Of a stretch of DNA of 64,000 bases, positions 1 through 8,041 are shown piece by piece. Below the pieces are notes generated by a model. That model worked only from the letters and a program-made list of their open reading frames with translations, was not told where the DNA came from and made no database searches. The position numbers and the translations under genes were made by a program. The stretch comes from Chloroflexus islandicus (lineage in GTDB: Bacteria > Chloroflexota > Chloroflexia > Chloroflexales > Chloroflexaceae). The stretch spans positions 1-64,000 of the forward strand of contig NZ_LWQS01000039.1 of the NCBI RefSeq assembly GCF_001650695.1, read 5' to 3'. Each line of letters opens with the position of its first letter. Within the stretch, counting starts at the first letter, position 1.

Positions 1-118
1 GGCCGAGCGGCGCTCGGCCCCGACCGCTCGGCTCGCAATGACAAGCGGGAAGCGGCGCTTCACTCCACAGCGCAAGACCAGCCATAGGGCGCTATGACGA
101 TACCGTTACGCTCGCCGG

Positions 119-742
119 TTACGGCCTAATCCGGTGCAGCAGCGCCGTCAACCGGTCATAATCCTCTTTGAGCAGCCGGGCCAATTCACGGCCCACCCGC
201 ACCAGATAGGCCGGGCCGTCACGGCGGGCCAATGCGATCGCGCGGACGGACGCGGCCAACAGTTCATCCGACGGCACGCCGGGAGCGAGCAAAACGGTGC
301 GCAGAAAATCGAGTTGCTCGCCGAACTGCGCCAATTCGGGTGGCTCGCAGGGGTAGACCGAATAATGCACCGGCGGCGGCTGGGGCGGCAGGCGCTGGAG
401 CAAGCGGCCATCAAGCGCGTAACCGACGGTTAGTGCGGCAAACTCGGTTTGCAATACCTCGCCGAGATCGGGATGTTCGCGGTAGATTTGGTCGTCGTAC
501 AGATTGCGCCCGCTGTAGGTACGGCCGCGCACAATCGCCCGCCCGCCCGGCTCGCGGCTGCCGGTGTGAATATTAAATACCAGCCCATAAACCGCCAACG
601 CCTGATCGCGGGTCGTGGCCCGCACCAACGCGCCAAACGGCGGCGCAGCCAACAATTCGTAGCTAGCGGCGACAAAATATGTCGTTGACGACTCAATAAT
701 CTCGCCAATCCGGCCATTTTGCGGCAACGTCATACGTATCAT
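119..742 (-). CDS. HAS-barrel domain protein, partner of NurA
   Basis: A protein of 207 residues. The first 70 residues (pattern G-R-I-G-E-I-I-E-S-S-T-T, then FGALVRA and AVYGLVFNIHTGS) resemble the HAS barrel at the N-terminus of HerA-type DNA translocases. The remainder is mostly helical and ends in a basic stretch. No Walker A motif is present, so this is not the HerA ATPase itself. The ATG at 742 overlaps the nurA stop codon (ATGA), so the two are probably translationally coupled; longer in-frame starts lie inside nurA. By analogy with NurA-HerA end-resection systems it probably helps dock or regulate the nuclease. The family call is moderate; the coupling is seen directly. Confidence 0.6.
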   Translation of the reverse strand: MIRMTLPQNGRIGEIIESSTTYFVAASYELLAAPPFGALVRATTRDQALAVYGLVFNIHTGSREPGGRAIVRGRTYSGRNLYDDQIYREHPDLGEVLQTEFAALTVGYALDGRLLQRLPPQPPPVHYSVYPCEPPELAQFGEQLDFLRTVLLAPGVPSDELLAASVRAIALARRDGPAYLVRVGRELARLLKEDYDRLTALLHRIRP

Positions 743-1950
743 CCCTGCACAAACTGCTTGCTCTCGCGCTTGGCCGAAACGCCAGCCGGCGCTTCGGCGC
801 GCTGAAGCGCGCCAGAGACCATCTGCTCGAACACACGCCGCTCGGCGCTGCGAATCACCGCCTGCTCGTGGGCGCGTTGCAAGGCGATCGGGTAGCCCTG
901 CCCGCGCGCCGCTTGATCGTAAACCAGCGCATGCACCTGATCGACCCATTCCGGCTGGTCAGCCACCCAACCGGGCAGCTCGACGCGGGCTAGCTCGCGC
1001 CCGACCCGCAAGAAAAAGAAGTGAATCTGGTGATGCTCGTACCCTTCAACGCTGATCCGGCTGAGCGAGCGAAAGATCGGGCCACGCTGGCCTTCACCCA
1101 AGCGCGCAGCAAAGATATCGGCATCGATCAGGTCTTGGCAGATCATGCACGATGGCGGTTTGCCATTCTTAGCATCGCTGCACTGGGCGCAATTGGCGCC
1201 GCGCTGCGCCGTTACATTCACATCGGGGCAGAACATCAAGCGTACCAACCCCACCACTTCCGGCGACCGGCTGCGGCTAATGTACGACGCCACTGGGATC
1301 GCGTGTTGGCGCATCCGTTCGAGGTAGGCCAGATATTGCCGCAAAAAGTGATCGCGCACGTTGGCATCAGCATTCGCCAGCGCCCACCGGATCAGGGTGC
1401 CGTCTTGCAAGGCCAACCGCGGGATGGCCGGATCGGTCAGCGCGCCGATGGCCAACTCGCCTAACGCCACCCCCTCTTCGACATCGCGCCGCACGCTGAG
1501 CAACGCGCCCTCGATCGGAATGCGGCGGGTATCATCGTGAAAAAACAGATCTGCTTCGGCAAAATAGAGCTTTGGAGACGACTCGAGCCGCGCTTCCGGC
1601 TGCGCGCCGTAGCGAATATAGACCTTCCCAATGTTGATCAGATAACAACTTACCTCGCCGTGGCGATCGACATCGATATGCGAGCCATCGGTCGCAGCGA
1701 TGGCGTAATCGGTGGGGATGGGAGGCAGATCACACACTGTCGCAAACGGCTCAACCGGCGCCGCCAGCAGCCAGTTGGTCGATGACTCACTGTATTTGAC
1801 GGCTGCAGCCCAATGCTCCTCATGGCCAGCCTCAAGCAGATAGCGCGCACGCACCTCGGCGACCCGCGCATCGCGTTGGCGCACCTCCCGCGCCACGGTC
1901 TGGCTCATCGTGCGCACCTGCTCACCTAGCGCCGCGAGATTAAGACTCAT
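739..1950 (-). CDS. nurA: NurA-domain 5'-3' nuclease
   Basis: A protein of 403 residues of the NurA family, which resects DNA ends together with the HerA translocase. The metal-binding motif TDGSHIDVD is at about residues 87-95 (Asp88) and a second acidic motif, LQDGTLI, is at about 181-187 (Asp183), both expected for NurA. An insertion holds Cys241, Cys254, Cys257, Cys268 and Cys271, including two CxxC pairs, which suggests a zinc or iron-sulphur site. The start at 1950 is chosen because an AGGAGC ribosome-binding site precedes it and the consensus promoter at 1984-2012 lies just upstream; the longer open frame would begin upstream of that promoter. HerA is not in the window. Confidence 0.85.
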   Translation of the reverse strand: MSLNLAALGEQVRTMSQTVAREVRQRDARVAEVRARYLLEAGHEEHWAAAVKYSESSTNWLLAAPVEPFATVCDLPPIPTDYAIAATDGSHIDVDRHGEVSCYLINIGKVYIRYGAQPEARLESSPKLYFAEADLFFHDDTRRIPIEGALLSVRRDVEEGVALGELAIGALTDPAIPRLALQDGTLIRWALANADANVRDHFLRQYLAYLERMRQHAIPVASYISRSRSPEVVGLVRLMFCPDVNVTAQRGANCAQCSDAKNGKPPSCMICQDLIDADIFAARLGEGQRGPIFRSLSRISVEGYEHHQIHFFFLRVGRELARVELPGWVADQPEWVDQVHALVYDQAARGQGYPIALQRAHEQAVIRSAERRVFEQMVSGALQRAEAPAGVSAKRESKQFVQG

Positions 1951-1983
1951 GCCTGCTCCTTCGCTCACCTGTTCGCATTGTGT

Positions 1984-2012
1984 AGCATAGAGGATTCGGT
2001 GCGGTCTGTCAA
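1984..2012 (-). promoter_or_regulatory. Sigma-70-type promoter of nurA
   Basis: On the minus strand TTGACA (2007-2012) is followed after exactly 17 bases by TATGCT (1984-1989). It lies 34 bases upstream of the nurA ATG, so the transcript would have a short leader carrying the AGGAGC ribosome-binding site. Confidence 0.75.
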
Positions 2013-2024
2013 TGTGGGGGAAGA

Positions 2025-2058
2025 CGGGAAAGCTGTCGCGATCGCGACAGCTTTCCCG
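2025..2058. promoter_or_regulatory. Perfect 34-bp palindrome upstream of nurA
   Basis: The two 17-base halves are exact reverse complements, meeting in GTCGCGATCGCGAC with no spacer. It sits just upstream of the nurA -35 box and just after the stop of the small minus-strand frame at 2093-2362. No T-run follows on either strand, so it is not a typical intrinsic terminator. It may be an operator, a cruciform, or a rho-independent terminator without a U-tract. Confidence 0.6.
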
Positions 2059-2092
2059 GAACACCCTGACAGAGTGAAAAGTAGCCCTCACA

Positions 2093-2362
2093 TCAAGGTT
2101 GGCAGTTCGTACATAAACGTTGCGATGATTGCGCCAGTCTCGGCGCTATGAATTCTCGCTTAATGGCAGACATCAGCGCCGGCCCCGATAGCTTGAAATC
2201 CGCACAGTATGCAGTCAACGCGAATGCACACTCGTGATTCTGAGCAGACCAGCGCTCTTCACCGAATGCGCGGGCAGCGCTGACCACTTCCGACGCCATC
2301 GCCGCCGAACACGCACACCATGTCCGCGTAGCACGATCACCAAGACAATACCTGCATGCCAA
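2093..2362 (-). CDS. Possible small cysteine-containing protein, uncertain
   Basis: An open frame of 89 residues with seven cysteines, ending in a C-x-x-C tail (LCTNCQP). An internal ATG giving about 68 residues is also possible. I do not recognise it. It fills the gap between the nurA promoter and the divergent peptidase gene, and its stop is followed by the 34-bp palindrome. No good ribosome-binding site is visible and codon usage is less biased than in neighbours. It could be a real small gene, a gene remnant, or chance. Confidence 0.3.
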   Translation of the reverse strand: MACRYCLGDRATRTWCACSAAMASEVVSAARAFGEERWSAQNHECAFALTAYCADFKLSGPALMSAIKREFIAPRLAQSSQRLCTNCQP

Positions 2363-2559
2363 CTGAGATCAAGCATCGCCTAGATATCTTACTTTTGCGA
2401 CATTGGCAGCAGCGCTACGCTTGCTATGATACGGCTAAGAAGCGCTTGATAAGCACTCATTCCTTCTACCATCTCCCCACGTGCTTAGCAGATCGCTTGT
2501 ACGGCCGCAACCTGCCAGCTAGAAGGTTCGTTTCGCCAACTACGAACAGGAGGGGAGCT

Positions 2560-4473
2560 ATGCAGCCGAGCAAGACAGAACCTGCTCTTACCCGGCTACC
2601 GTTTGGGATGGTCGTGTTCGTGGTGATGAGTATTATCGTAGCCCTCGTTTCCATCAGCTTTCCGATCAAGCCGGTCATTGCTTCACCGCCCCTTGATCCG
2701 GCGTTAGAACAAGCGGTGAGCGCGGCAATCAGAACCCAGCAGCCAAACGCGGCGACCGACCATATCATTGTTTCACCAATTTCGCGTGTCAAAGCGTGGG
2801 TCTTTGGCTCCGCCGCCGTCATTCCCCAATCCTCATCTGATGGCGTAACAGATGAAGAAACTGCGCCGCAAATCTTGCTCTTCTTTGCCGAGCAACGAGA
2901 CGGCGGATGGCAAGTTGCGCTAGAACACACCCCTGCATTTACCCAAGCGCTCACCCAGATCCCCCAACATCTGTTGACGCCAGAACAATGGTCGACCATG
3001 CCGACGACGGCTCAATTGAGCGGCGACGGTTCAATGCAGCTCAACTTACCATGGGCAGTGAGAGAGACATGGTATCTCACTGGTGGTCCACACAAAACCT
3101 TTCCGCGTGAAACCACGAGATCGGGGCTTGATTTTGCGGTCAACGGCGGTCGTGTGCGAGCGGCCCGAGAAGGGGTAGCCTATACCCCGTGCGGTCAAAA
3201 TTCGGATCTAGTTCGGATCGATCACCCCGGTGGCTTTAGCACGAACTACTACCATCTCGCTGGGATTGCGGTCACGAATGGGAGTCGGGTCGAACGGTAC
3301 ACGTATCTCGGTATGATCGGCACCGGTACCAGTTGTCTCGGTGGCTCTCAGAGCGGCGCGCATGTCCATTTTTGGATCTCGCGCGGTGGAACTCCAATAT
3401 CGATTGACGGCATTGATATTGGCGGCTGGACAGTCAGCGCACTTCCCAACGAATATGAAGGTTGTATGACCCGGATTCGCGACGGGTATCGCCAATGCGC
3501 TGTTGGCAGGATTACGAACGAGGGCAACTTTCCGCCCAATCCACCCTACCTGATCAGTCCCGACAACGGTGCTATCATCAAGATGGCTACCGTTACCTTG
3601 CAAGTGGCCGATGCCGGCGACCCGGATAACTGGCCACGCCCTATCCGCAACTACCTCTTCAGGATTACGAAATCTGACAACTCGTGGAGCGCGAGTTCGG
3701 ACTGGACCGACAGCACAAGTTGGACTGTGACCCTCCCCAGTGAGGGCAGCTATTCGTGGATCGTGTATGCTGGTGATTGGGAGCTACCGAGCGCAGCGGC
3801 TGGCCCGCGCACGCTTACTTACATTCCCAACCGCCCGCCCAACCCGCCACACCTAATCAGCCCGGATAACAACGCTATCATCAAGACAGCCACCGTCACC
3901 TTGCAAGTGGCCGATGCTGGCGACCCGGATAACTGGCCGAACCCAACCCGCAACTTCCGCTTCACGATTACGAAAGCTGACAACTCGTGGAGCGCGAGTT
4001 CGGACTGGATCGATAGCACAAGCTGGACCGTGACCCTCCCTAGTGAGGGTACTTATTCGTGGATCGTATATGCTGGGGACTGGGAGTTACCGAGCGCGGC
4101 GGCTGGCCCGCGCACGTTTACTTACATCCCCAACCGCCCGCCCAACCCGCCACACCTAATCAGCCCGGATAACAACGCTATCATCAAGACAGCCACCGTC
4201 ACCTTGCAAGTGGCCGATGCTGGCGACCCGGATAACTGGCCGAACCCAACCCGCAACTTCCGCTTCACGATTACGAAAGCTGACAACTCGTGGAGCGCGA
4301 GTTCGGACTGGATCGACAGCACAAGTTGGACTGTGACCCTCCCCAGTGAGGGCAGCTATTCGTGGATCGTGTATGCTGGGGACTGGGAGTTACCGAGCGC
4401 GGCGGCTGGCCCGCGCACGTTTACTTACATCCCCAACCGCTTCACAACATTCATCCCGCTGACCATCCGCTAA
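2560..4473 (+). CDS. Secreted M23 (LasA/beta-lytic-type) metallopeptidase with three repeated C-terminal domains
   Basis: A protein of 637 residues. A hydrophobic segment at about residues 14-40 acts as signal peptide or anchor. The peptidase domain at about residues 150-310 shows the pattern of the M23A branch: GGPH, then SGLDF about a dozen residues later, a further histidine in TNYYHL, and GAHVHFWIS as the HxH motif, so the zinc ligands appear intact. This family cuts peptidoglycan cross-bridges. Three domains of 101 residues follow, each starting PPNPP and ending with YIPNR, probably Ig/fibronectin-like, then a short tail ending FIPLTIR. The ATG at 2560 has a strong AGGAGGGGAG ribosome-binding site; an open frame extends upstream without one. 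Confidence 0.8.
   Translation: MQPSKTEPALTRLPFGMVVFVVMSIIVALVSISFPIKPVIASPPLDPALEQAVSAAIRTQQPNAATDHIIVSPISRVKAWVFGSAAVIPQSSSDGVTDEETAPQILLFFAEQRDGGWQVALEHTPAFTQALTQIPQHLLTPEQWSTMPTTAQLSGDGSMQLNLPWAVRETWYLTGGPHKTFPRETTRSGLDFAVNGGRVRAAREGVAYTPCGQNSDLVRIDHPGGFSTNYYHLAGIAVTNGSRVERYTYLGMIGTGTSCLGGSQSGAHVHFWISRGGTPISIDGIDIGGWTVSALPNEYEGCMTRIRDGYRQCAVGRITNEGNFPPNPPYLISPDNGAIIKMATVTLQVADAGDPDNWPRPIRNYLFRITKSDNSWSASSDWTDSTSWTVTLPSEGSYSWIVYAGDWELPSAAAGPRTLTYIPNRPPNPPHLISPDNNAIIKTATVTLQVADAGDPDNWPNPTRNFRFTITKADNSWSASSDWIDSTSWTVTLPSEGTYSWIVYAGDWELPSAAAGPRTFTYIPNRPPNPPHLISPDNNAIIKTATVTLQVADAGDPDNWPNPTRNFRFTITKADNSWSASSDWIDSTSWTVTLPSEGSYSWIVYAGDWELPSAAAGPRTFTYIPNRFTTFIPLTIR
3532..4440 (+). repeat. Three tandem 303-bp coding repeats
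   Basis: Copies begin at 3532, 3835 and 4138, with a period of exactly 303 bases (101 codons). Copies 2 and 3 are nearly identical at the DNA level, differing mostly at synonymous sites; copy 1 is more diverged. This implies a recent internal duplication in the peptidase gene. Confidence 0.95.
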
Positions 4474-4495
4474 GCACGCCCTCACAATACCCCTG

Positions 4496-4530
4496 CGCCT
4501 AGAGCCGTTGAGAGACAACGGCTCTAGGCG
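4496..4530 (+). terminator. Terminator hairpin after the M23 peptidase gene
   Basis: Perfect 15-bp arms, CGCCTAGAGCCGTTG and its complement, around an AGAGA loop, 22 bases after the stop codon. A T-rich stretch (TATGTTTGCGCTTTTA) follows, so intrinsic termination is likely. Confidence 0.75.
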
Positions 4531-4645
4531 TATGTTTGCGCTTTTATTCCCACTCTTGCCCGGCAATGGTATCATACACCAACGGCGTTCACCCGTCGCG
4601 TATCAGCGCTCGCCGGCGCTACGCGGCTTGCGATGAGAGTTTGCT

Positions 4646-5962
4646 ATGCCTATTACCACCTACCAAGCGGCGCTCGACTACATCTACAGTTTTATCGACC
4701 CCACCCGGCAGGGTTCGCCTGACCCAGCGATCGCCGCGCACGCGCTGGCCCGGATTACAGCATTGTTGGATGCAGCGGGCAATCCGCACCAGCATTTGCG
4801 CGCGGTGGTGGTGGCCGGCACGAAAGGCAAAGGCAGCACCTGTGCGATGATCGAAGCGATGGCCCGCGCGGCTGGGTTGAAGGTGGGATTGTGGACGTCG
4901 CCGCACCTCAGTTCGTACCGTGAACGGATCCAGATCGACCGCGAGCCGATCAGCCAGCAGACGCTGATTGAGCTGGTCAATGCGGTGCAACCGCTGGTTG
5001 AGGGGTTTGATGTAGCGACCTATGGCCGGCCTAGCACGTTCGATATTGGCTTTGTGATGGCGATGCGCCATTTTGTCGCGGCGCAGGTTGATCTGGCTGT
5101 GGTGGAGGTCGGGTTGGGCGGACGCTACGATGCCGCGGCGACGATCACGCCGCTGGTCGCGGTGATTTCGTCGATCAGCTATGACCACATGGCGATACTG
5201 GGGCCGACGTTGCGCGATATTGCCTACAACAAGGCCGGTATTATCCGCGCCGGCCAACCGGCGATCACGGTACCGCAGCGCGCTGAAGCGGCAGCGGTCT
5301 TCGCCGCCGAAGCGCAGACGGTCGGTGCGCCGCTCTGGCTGGCCGCCGAAGCAGCGGTTGAGCCGTGGCTGGCAGCCGGGCAGCCGTTGGCGTATCCGGC
5401 GCCGCCGCAGCCGGGCAAGTTGCACGGCACGTTCCAACGCGAAAACGCGCGGTTGGCGATGGGAGCGGCGCTGCTGCTGCGCGGGCAAGGGTTCACGATT
5501 GACGACGCAGCGATCCGGCGCGGGTTGGCCGAAGCGTGGTGGCCGGGCCGGTTTGAGTTGATCGACGGCCCGCCGCGCATCTTGATCGACGGCGCCCACA
5601 ACGGTGACTCGGCAGAAAAGCTTTGGCAGGCGATTGCCCAAGAGCTGCCGCACCGCCGGATGATCCTTGTCCTCGGCACTTCGCGCGACAAAGACATCGC
5701 CGCGATCGCCGCCGCCCTCGCGCCCCACGCCGCGCAGATCATCATCACGCGCGCCAGTCACCCCAAAGCCATGGATCTCGACCGCATCGCCGCCGAGGTG
5801 GAGCCGTTTAGTAACACCCCATTACAGATCGTACCGATAGTGGCCGAAGCACTCGCCGTTGCCCGCGCCTTGGCCGGCCCTGACGACCTGATCTGTGTCA
5901 CCGGTTCGTTGTTTGTTGCCGGCGCGGCGCGCGAGGCATTGGGGTTGGCGGTGGCCGATTAA
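4646..5962 (+). CDS. folC: Folylpolyglutamate synthase / dihydrofolate synthase
   Basis: A protein of 438 residues of the Mur-ligase-like FolC family, which adds glutamate to folates using ATP in the cytoplasm. The P-loop reads VAGTKGKGST at about residues 56-65. SPHLSSYRERI follows at about 84-94, and the C-terminal domain carries DGAHNGDSAEKL in place of the usual DGAHNP motif. Length is normal. The ATG at 4646 has only a weak purine-rich leader (GATGAGAG). It stands alone, with a terminator upstream and a convergent permease gene downstream. Confidence 0.9.
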   Translation: MPITTYQAALDYIYSFIDPTRQGSPDPAIAAHALARITALLDAAGNPHQHLRAVVVAGTKGKGSTCAMIEAMARAAGLKVGLWTSPHLSSYRERIQIDREPISQQTLIELVNAVQPLVEGFDVATYGRPSTFDIGFVMAMRHFVAAQVDLAVVEVGLGGRYDAAATITPLVAVISSISYDHMAILGPTLRDIAYNKAGIIRAGQPAITVPQRAEAAAVFAAEAQTVGAPLWLAAEAAVEPWLAAGQPLAYPAPPQPGKLHGTFQRENARLAMGAALLLRGQGFTIDDAAIRRGLAEAWWPGRFELIDGPPRILIDGAHNGDSAEKLWQAIAQELPHRRMILVLGTSRDKDIAAIAAALAPHAAQIIITRASHPKAMDLDRIAAEVEPFSNTPLQIVPIVAEALAVARALAGPDDLICVTGSLFVAGAAREALGLAVAD

Positions 5963-6015
5963 CTTGCTCGACCATCTGGAGCCGGACAGCCGTCCGGCTT
6001 TACTGCGCCGTTGCG

Positions 6016-6804
6016 TCACGACGACGCACTGGTATACGAACGCAACCCGACCCGCCAAAACGCCCGCGCCGCCAGCAGCAACACCCCGGCAATCACCGGC
6101 GCTAGCGCGAGATAGAGCGGATCGAGCAGACCGATCAGCGCTGCCGCCGGGAAGGTGGTGAGAAAGGCGATCGGAATGATAAAGGTGAGCACCAGCCGGA
6201 TCGCCGGGCTATAGGCTGTGACCGGAAAACGCCCCGTCTCATAGATGGCGGTGAGCAGCTCGGTGACATTCTCGACTTGCACCAGCCAGAAGGCAGTTGT
6301 CACCAGCAACATCCAAATCGCGTAAGCCATCACGATCCCGCAGGCGAGCAGGAAGGCGAAGGCGAGCAGTTGCAGCGGCGTCGGCCACATCCGCCCCACC
6401 CAGAGACCGTAACCGATCAAGCCAAACCCAACCAGTAAATCAGGCAGCACGAGCAGATTAATCTGGCGCAGCGACGCCATAAACTGGCTATCAACCGGCT
6501 TGACCAGCACAAAATCGAGCGTCCCTTTTTGAATATGCTCGACGATGCGGGTGATATTCGGGCGCATAATGCCGTCGATCAAGCCCTCGAAGATGCGAAA
6601 GAGACCGACGACCAGCAACGCCTGCGGCAACGTCCAGCCGCCGAGCGTGCCGCTAAACTGGAAGAAGACCAGCGTGCCGAGCACACCCCACAGCAGCCAC
6701 AGGCTGCTCTGGAGGAGCGAGGTGAGGAAGTTGACGCGGTATTCAAGCGCGATTTGCAGGCTATTGTGGGCAAAGAGTGCGAACAGGCGCAGATAGCGGA
6801 GCAT
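6016..6804 (-). CDS. ABC-2 type transport permease (ABC2_membrane_6/DUF990 type)
   Basis: An integral membrane protein of 262 residues with about six hydrophobic segments. The block around residues 68-100 (FRIFEGLIDGIMRPN, then HIQKGTLDFVLVKP) is typical of the DUF990 branch of ABC-2 permeases. These normally work as a pair of permeases with an ATPase; neither partner is in the window, so this copy is an orphan here. The ATG at 6804 is the only reasonable start, because the frame upstream runs through repeat DNA that encodes only repeat-derived peptides. Substrate unknown. Confidence 0.8.
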   Translation of the reverse strand: MLRYLRLFALFAHNSLQIALEYRVNFLTSLLQSSLWLLWGVLGTLVFFQFSGTLGGWTLPQALLVVGLFRIFEGLIDGIMRPNITRIVEHIQKGTLDFVLVKPVDSQFMASLRQINLLVLPDLLVGFGLIGYGLWVGRMWPTPLQLLAFAFLLACGIVMAYAIWMLLVTTAFWLVQVENVTELLTAIYETGRFPVTAYSPAIRLVLTFIIPIAFLTTFPAAALIGLLDPLYLALAPVIAGVLLLAARAFWRVGLRSYTSASS

Positions 6805-6889
6805 AGGCTTGAAGCATGATGTAAAAAGACGAAGCGGCAGCCTGACCAGCGATGTCTCAACACTATACACGATCGAGAACGTACTAACA

Positions 6890-7665
6890 ACATCACGTGG
6901 CGGCTTGCATGCGCACACGCACTGCACGCGCTGAAGCAGGAGATTGCTTCGCCGCGCTTCGCACGGCTCGCAAGGACAGGCACGTATGTCATTGCGAGGG
7001 CGCACAGCGCCCGAAGCAATCCCCCGCTTTCGCGGTGACGACACCTCAACGCGATGCTGCCATCGCCCGCTCTTGCGCTTCCCCGCCAGCCAATGCACGC
7101 GCTGAAGCAGGAGATTGCTTCGCCGCGCTTCGCGCGGCTCGCAATGACAGACGGGGGGCGGGGCATCATCTTCTGTCATTGCGAGGGAGTGGCGGCAGCC
7201 AGCTACGCTGGGTGCCGCCCGACCGAAGCAATCCCCCGCTTCGGCGGAATACATGCCTGAACGGGTGGCTGCCGTGCGCGCGGGAGATTGCTTCGCCGCG
7301 CTTCGCGCGGCTCGCAATGACAGATGGGGACGCGGCGCATGACTCAGCGGATAACTGCCGTGCTCACGGCGACGTCTCCTCAACGCGATGCGGCCATCGC
7401 CCGCTCTTGCGCTGCCCTACCAGCCAGCGCCGGCGCTGAAGCAGGACTTGCTTCGCCGCTTCGCGCCTCGCAAGGACCGGCCCGTATGTCATTGCGAGGG
7501 AGGTGCGGCAGCCAGCGTCGCTGGCTGCCGCCCGACCGAAGCAATCCCCCGCTTCAGCGGAATGAGTGTCTGAGGGGGTGGCTACCGTGCTCGCAGGAGA
7601 TTGCTTCGCCGCGCTTCGCGCGGCTCGCAAGGGCAGACGGGAGGGAACGGCAAGAATAGCAGCAG
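6890..7665. repeat. Repeat field of GC-rich extragenic palindromes
   Basis: This stretch holds no gene I can support. It is a mosaic of repeated modules: GAGATTGCTTCGCCGCGCTT followed by CGCGGCTCGCAATGACA, and GTCATTGCGAGGGAG modules ending in CGAAGCAATCCCCCGCTT, in alternating orientation. A larger block starting CCTCAACGCGATG occurs at 7044 and again at 7378, a tandem duplication of about 334 bases. The same modules recur at 1-50, 11.6-12.05 kb and 56.2-56.7 kb. Apparent open frames here are translations of the repeats. Confidence 0.85.
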
Positions 7666-7744
7666 CAACCATACAAACGGCTTGTTCAGCCTACCACGAG
7701 GCACCTGCTGCCAGCAAGATGCACGCACGCCGCCCCTCGCCCGC

Positions 7745-8032
7745 TTACCGCTGCACTAACGGCACGAAGAGACGCGCCGTGCTGCTCACGCCGCCCCAGA
7801 AGCCTCCCGTCAGCGTATAACCGCCGCCACTAAGCACACCGCCATCAGGTTGGCCAATCGTGCCGCCGAGCGCATAACTGCCACCGGTGCTAAGGGTAGC
7901 GCCTCCACTGTCGATGGTACTCCACGACACATCGTACCCCCCGCCAGATTGGGCCTGCGCCACCGGTGTCACGCTTGCCGCCGGCACTCCGGCCAGCACA
8001 GCCAGCACGAAGATGATCAGGATCGCGCGCAT
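7745..8032 (-). CDS. Small secreted glycine-rich protein with C-terminal FVPLVQR motif
   Basis: A protein of 95 residues: signal peptide at 1-28 (cleavage probably after QAQ), then a glycine-rich beta-type module (SWSTIDSGGATLSTGG, GTIGQPDGG, GGGYTLTGGFWGG), then the tail RLFVPLVQR. The GTIGQPD...GGFW module recurs in secreted proteins of several phyla, from recollection; function unknown. The ATG at 8032 has an AGGAGGGG ribosome-binding site overlapping the end of the upstream gene, only 9 bases away, so the two form an operon. The tail resembles that of the M23 peptidase (FIPLTIR), possibly a shared export or anchoring signal. Confidence 0.75.
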   Translation of the reverse strand: MRAILIIFVLAVLAGVPAASVTPVAQAQSGGGYDVSWSTIDSGGATLSTGGSYALGGTIGQPDGGVLSGGGYTLTGGFWGGVSSTARLFVPLVQR

Positions 8033-8041
8033 GCTCCCCTC

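Noticed and set aside
1-118. Possible gene or gene end at the window start
   Set aside because: It contains only the CGGCTCGCAATGACA palindromic repeat and a short unremarkable stretch.
2356-2559. 68-residue extension of the M23 peptidase
   Set aside because: It would put the signal sequence far from the N-terminus; a strong ribosome-binding site supports ATG 2560.
4619-5761. Antisense open frame of 380 codons opposite folC
   Set aside because: Arg/Gln-rich translation typical of the complementary strand of a GC-rich gene; folC motifs are clear on the other strand.
6805-7383. N-terminal extension of the ABC-2 permease
   Set aside because: It translates the palindromic repeats (peptides such as CHCEPREARRSN) and has no membrane or start-site logic; the ATG at 6804 begins the real protein.
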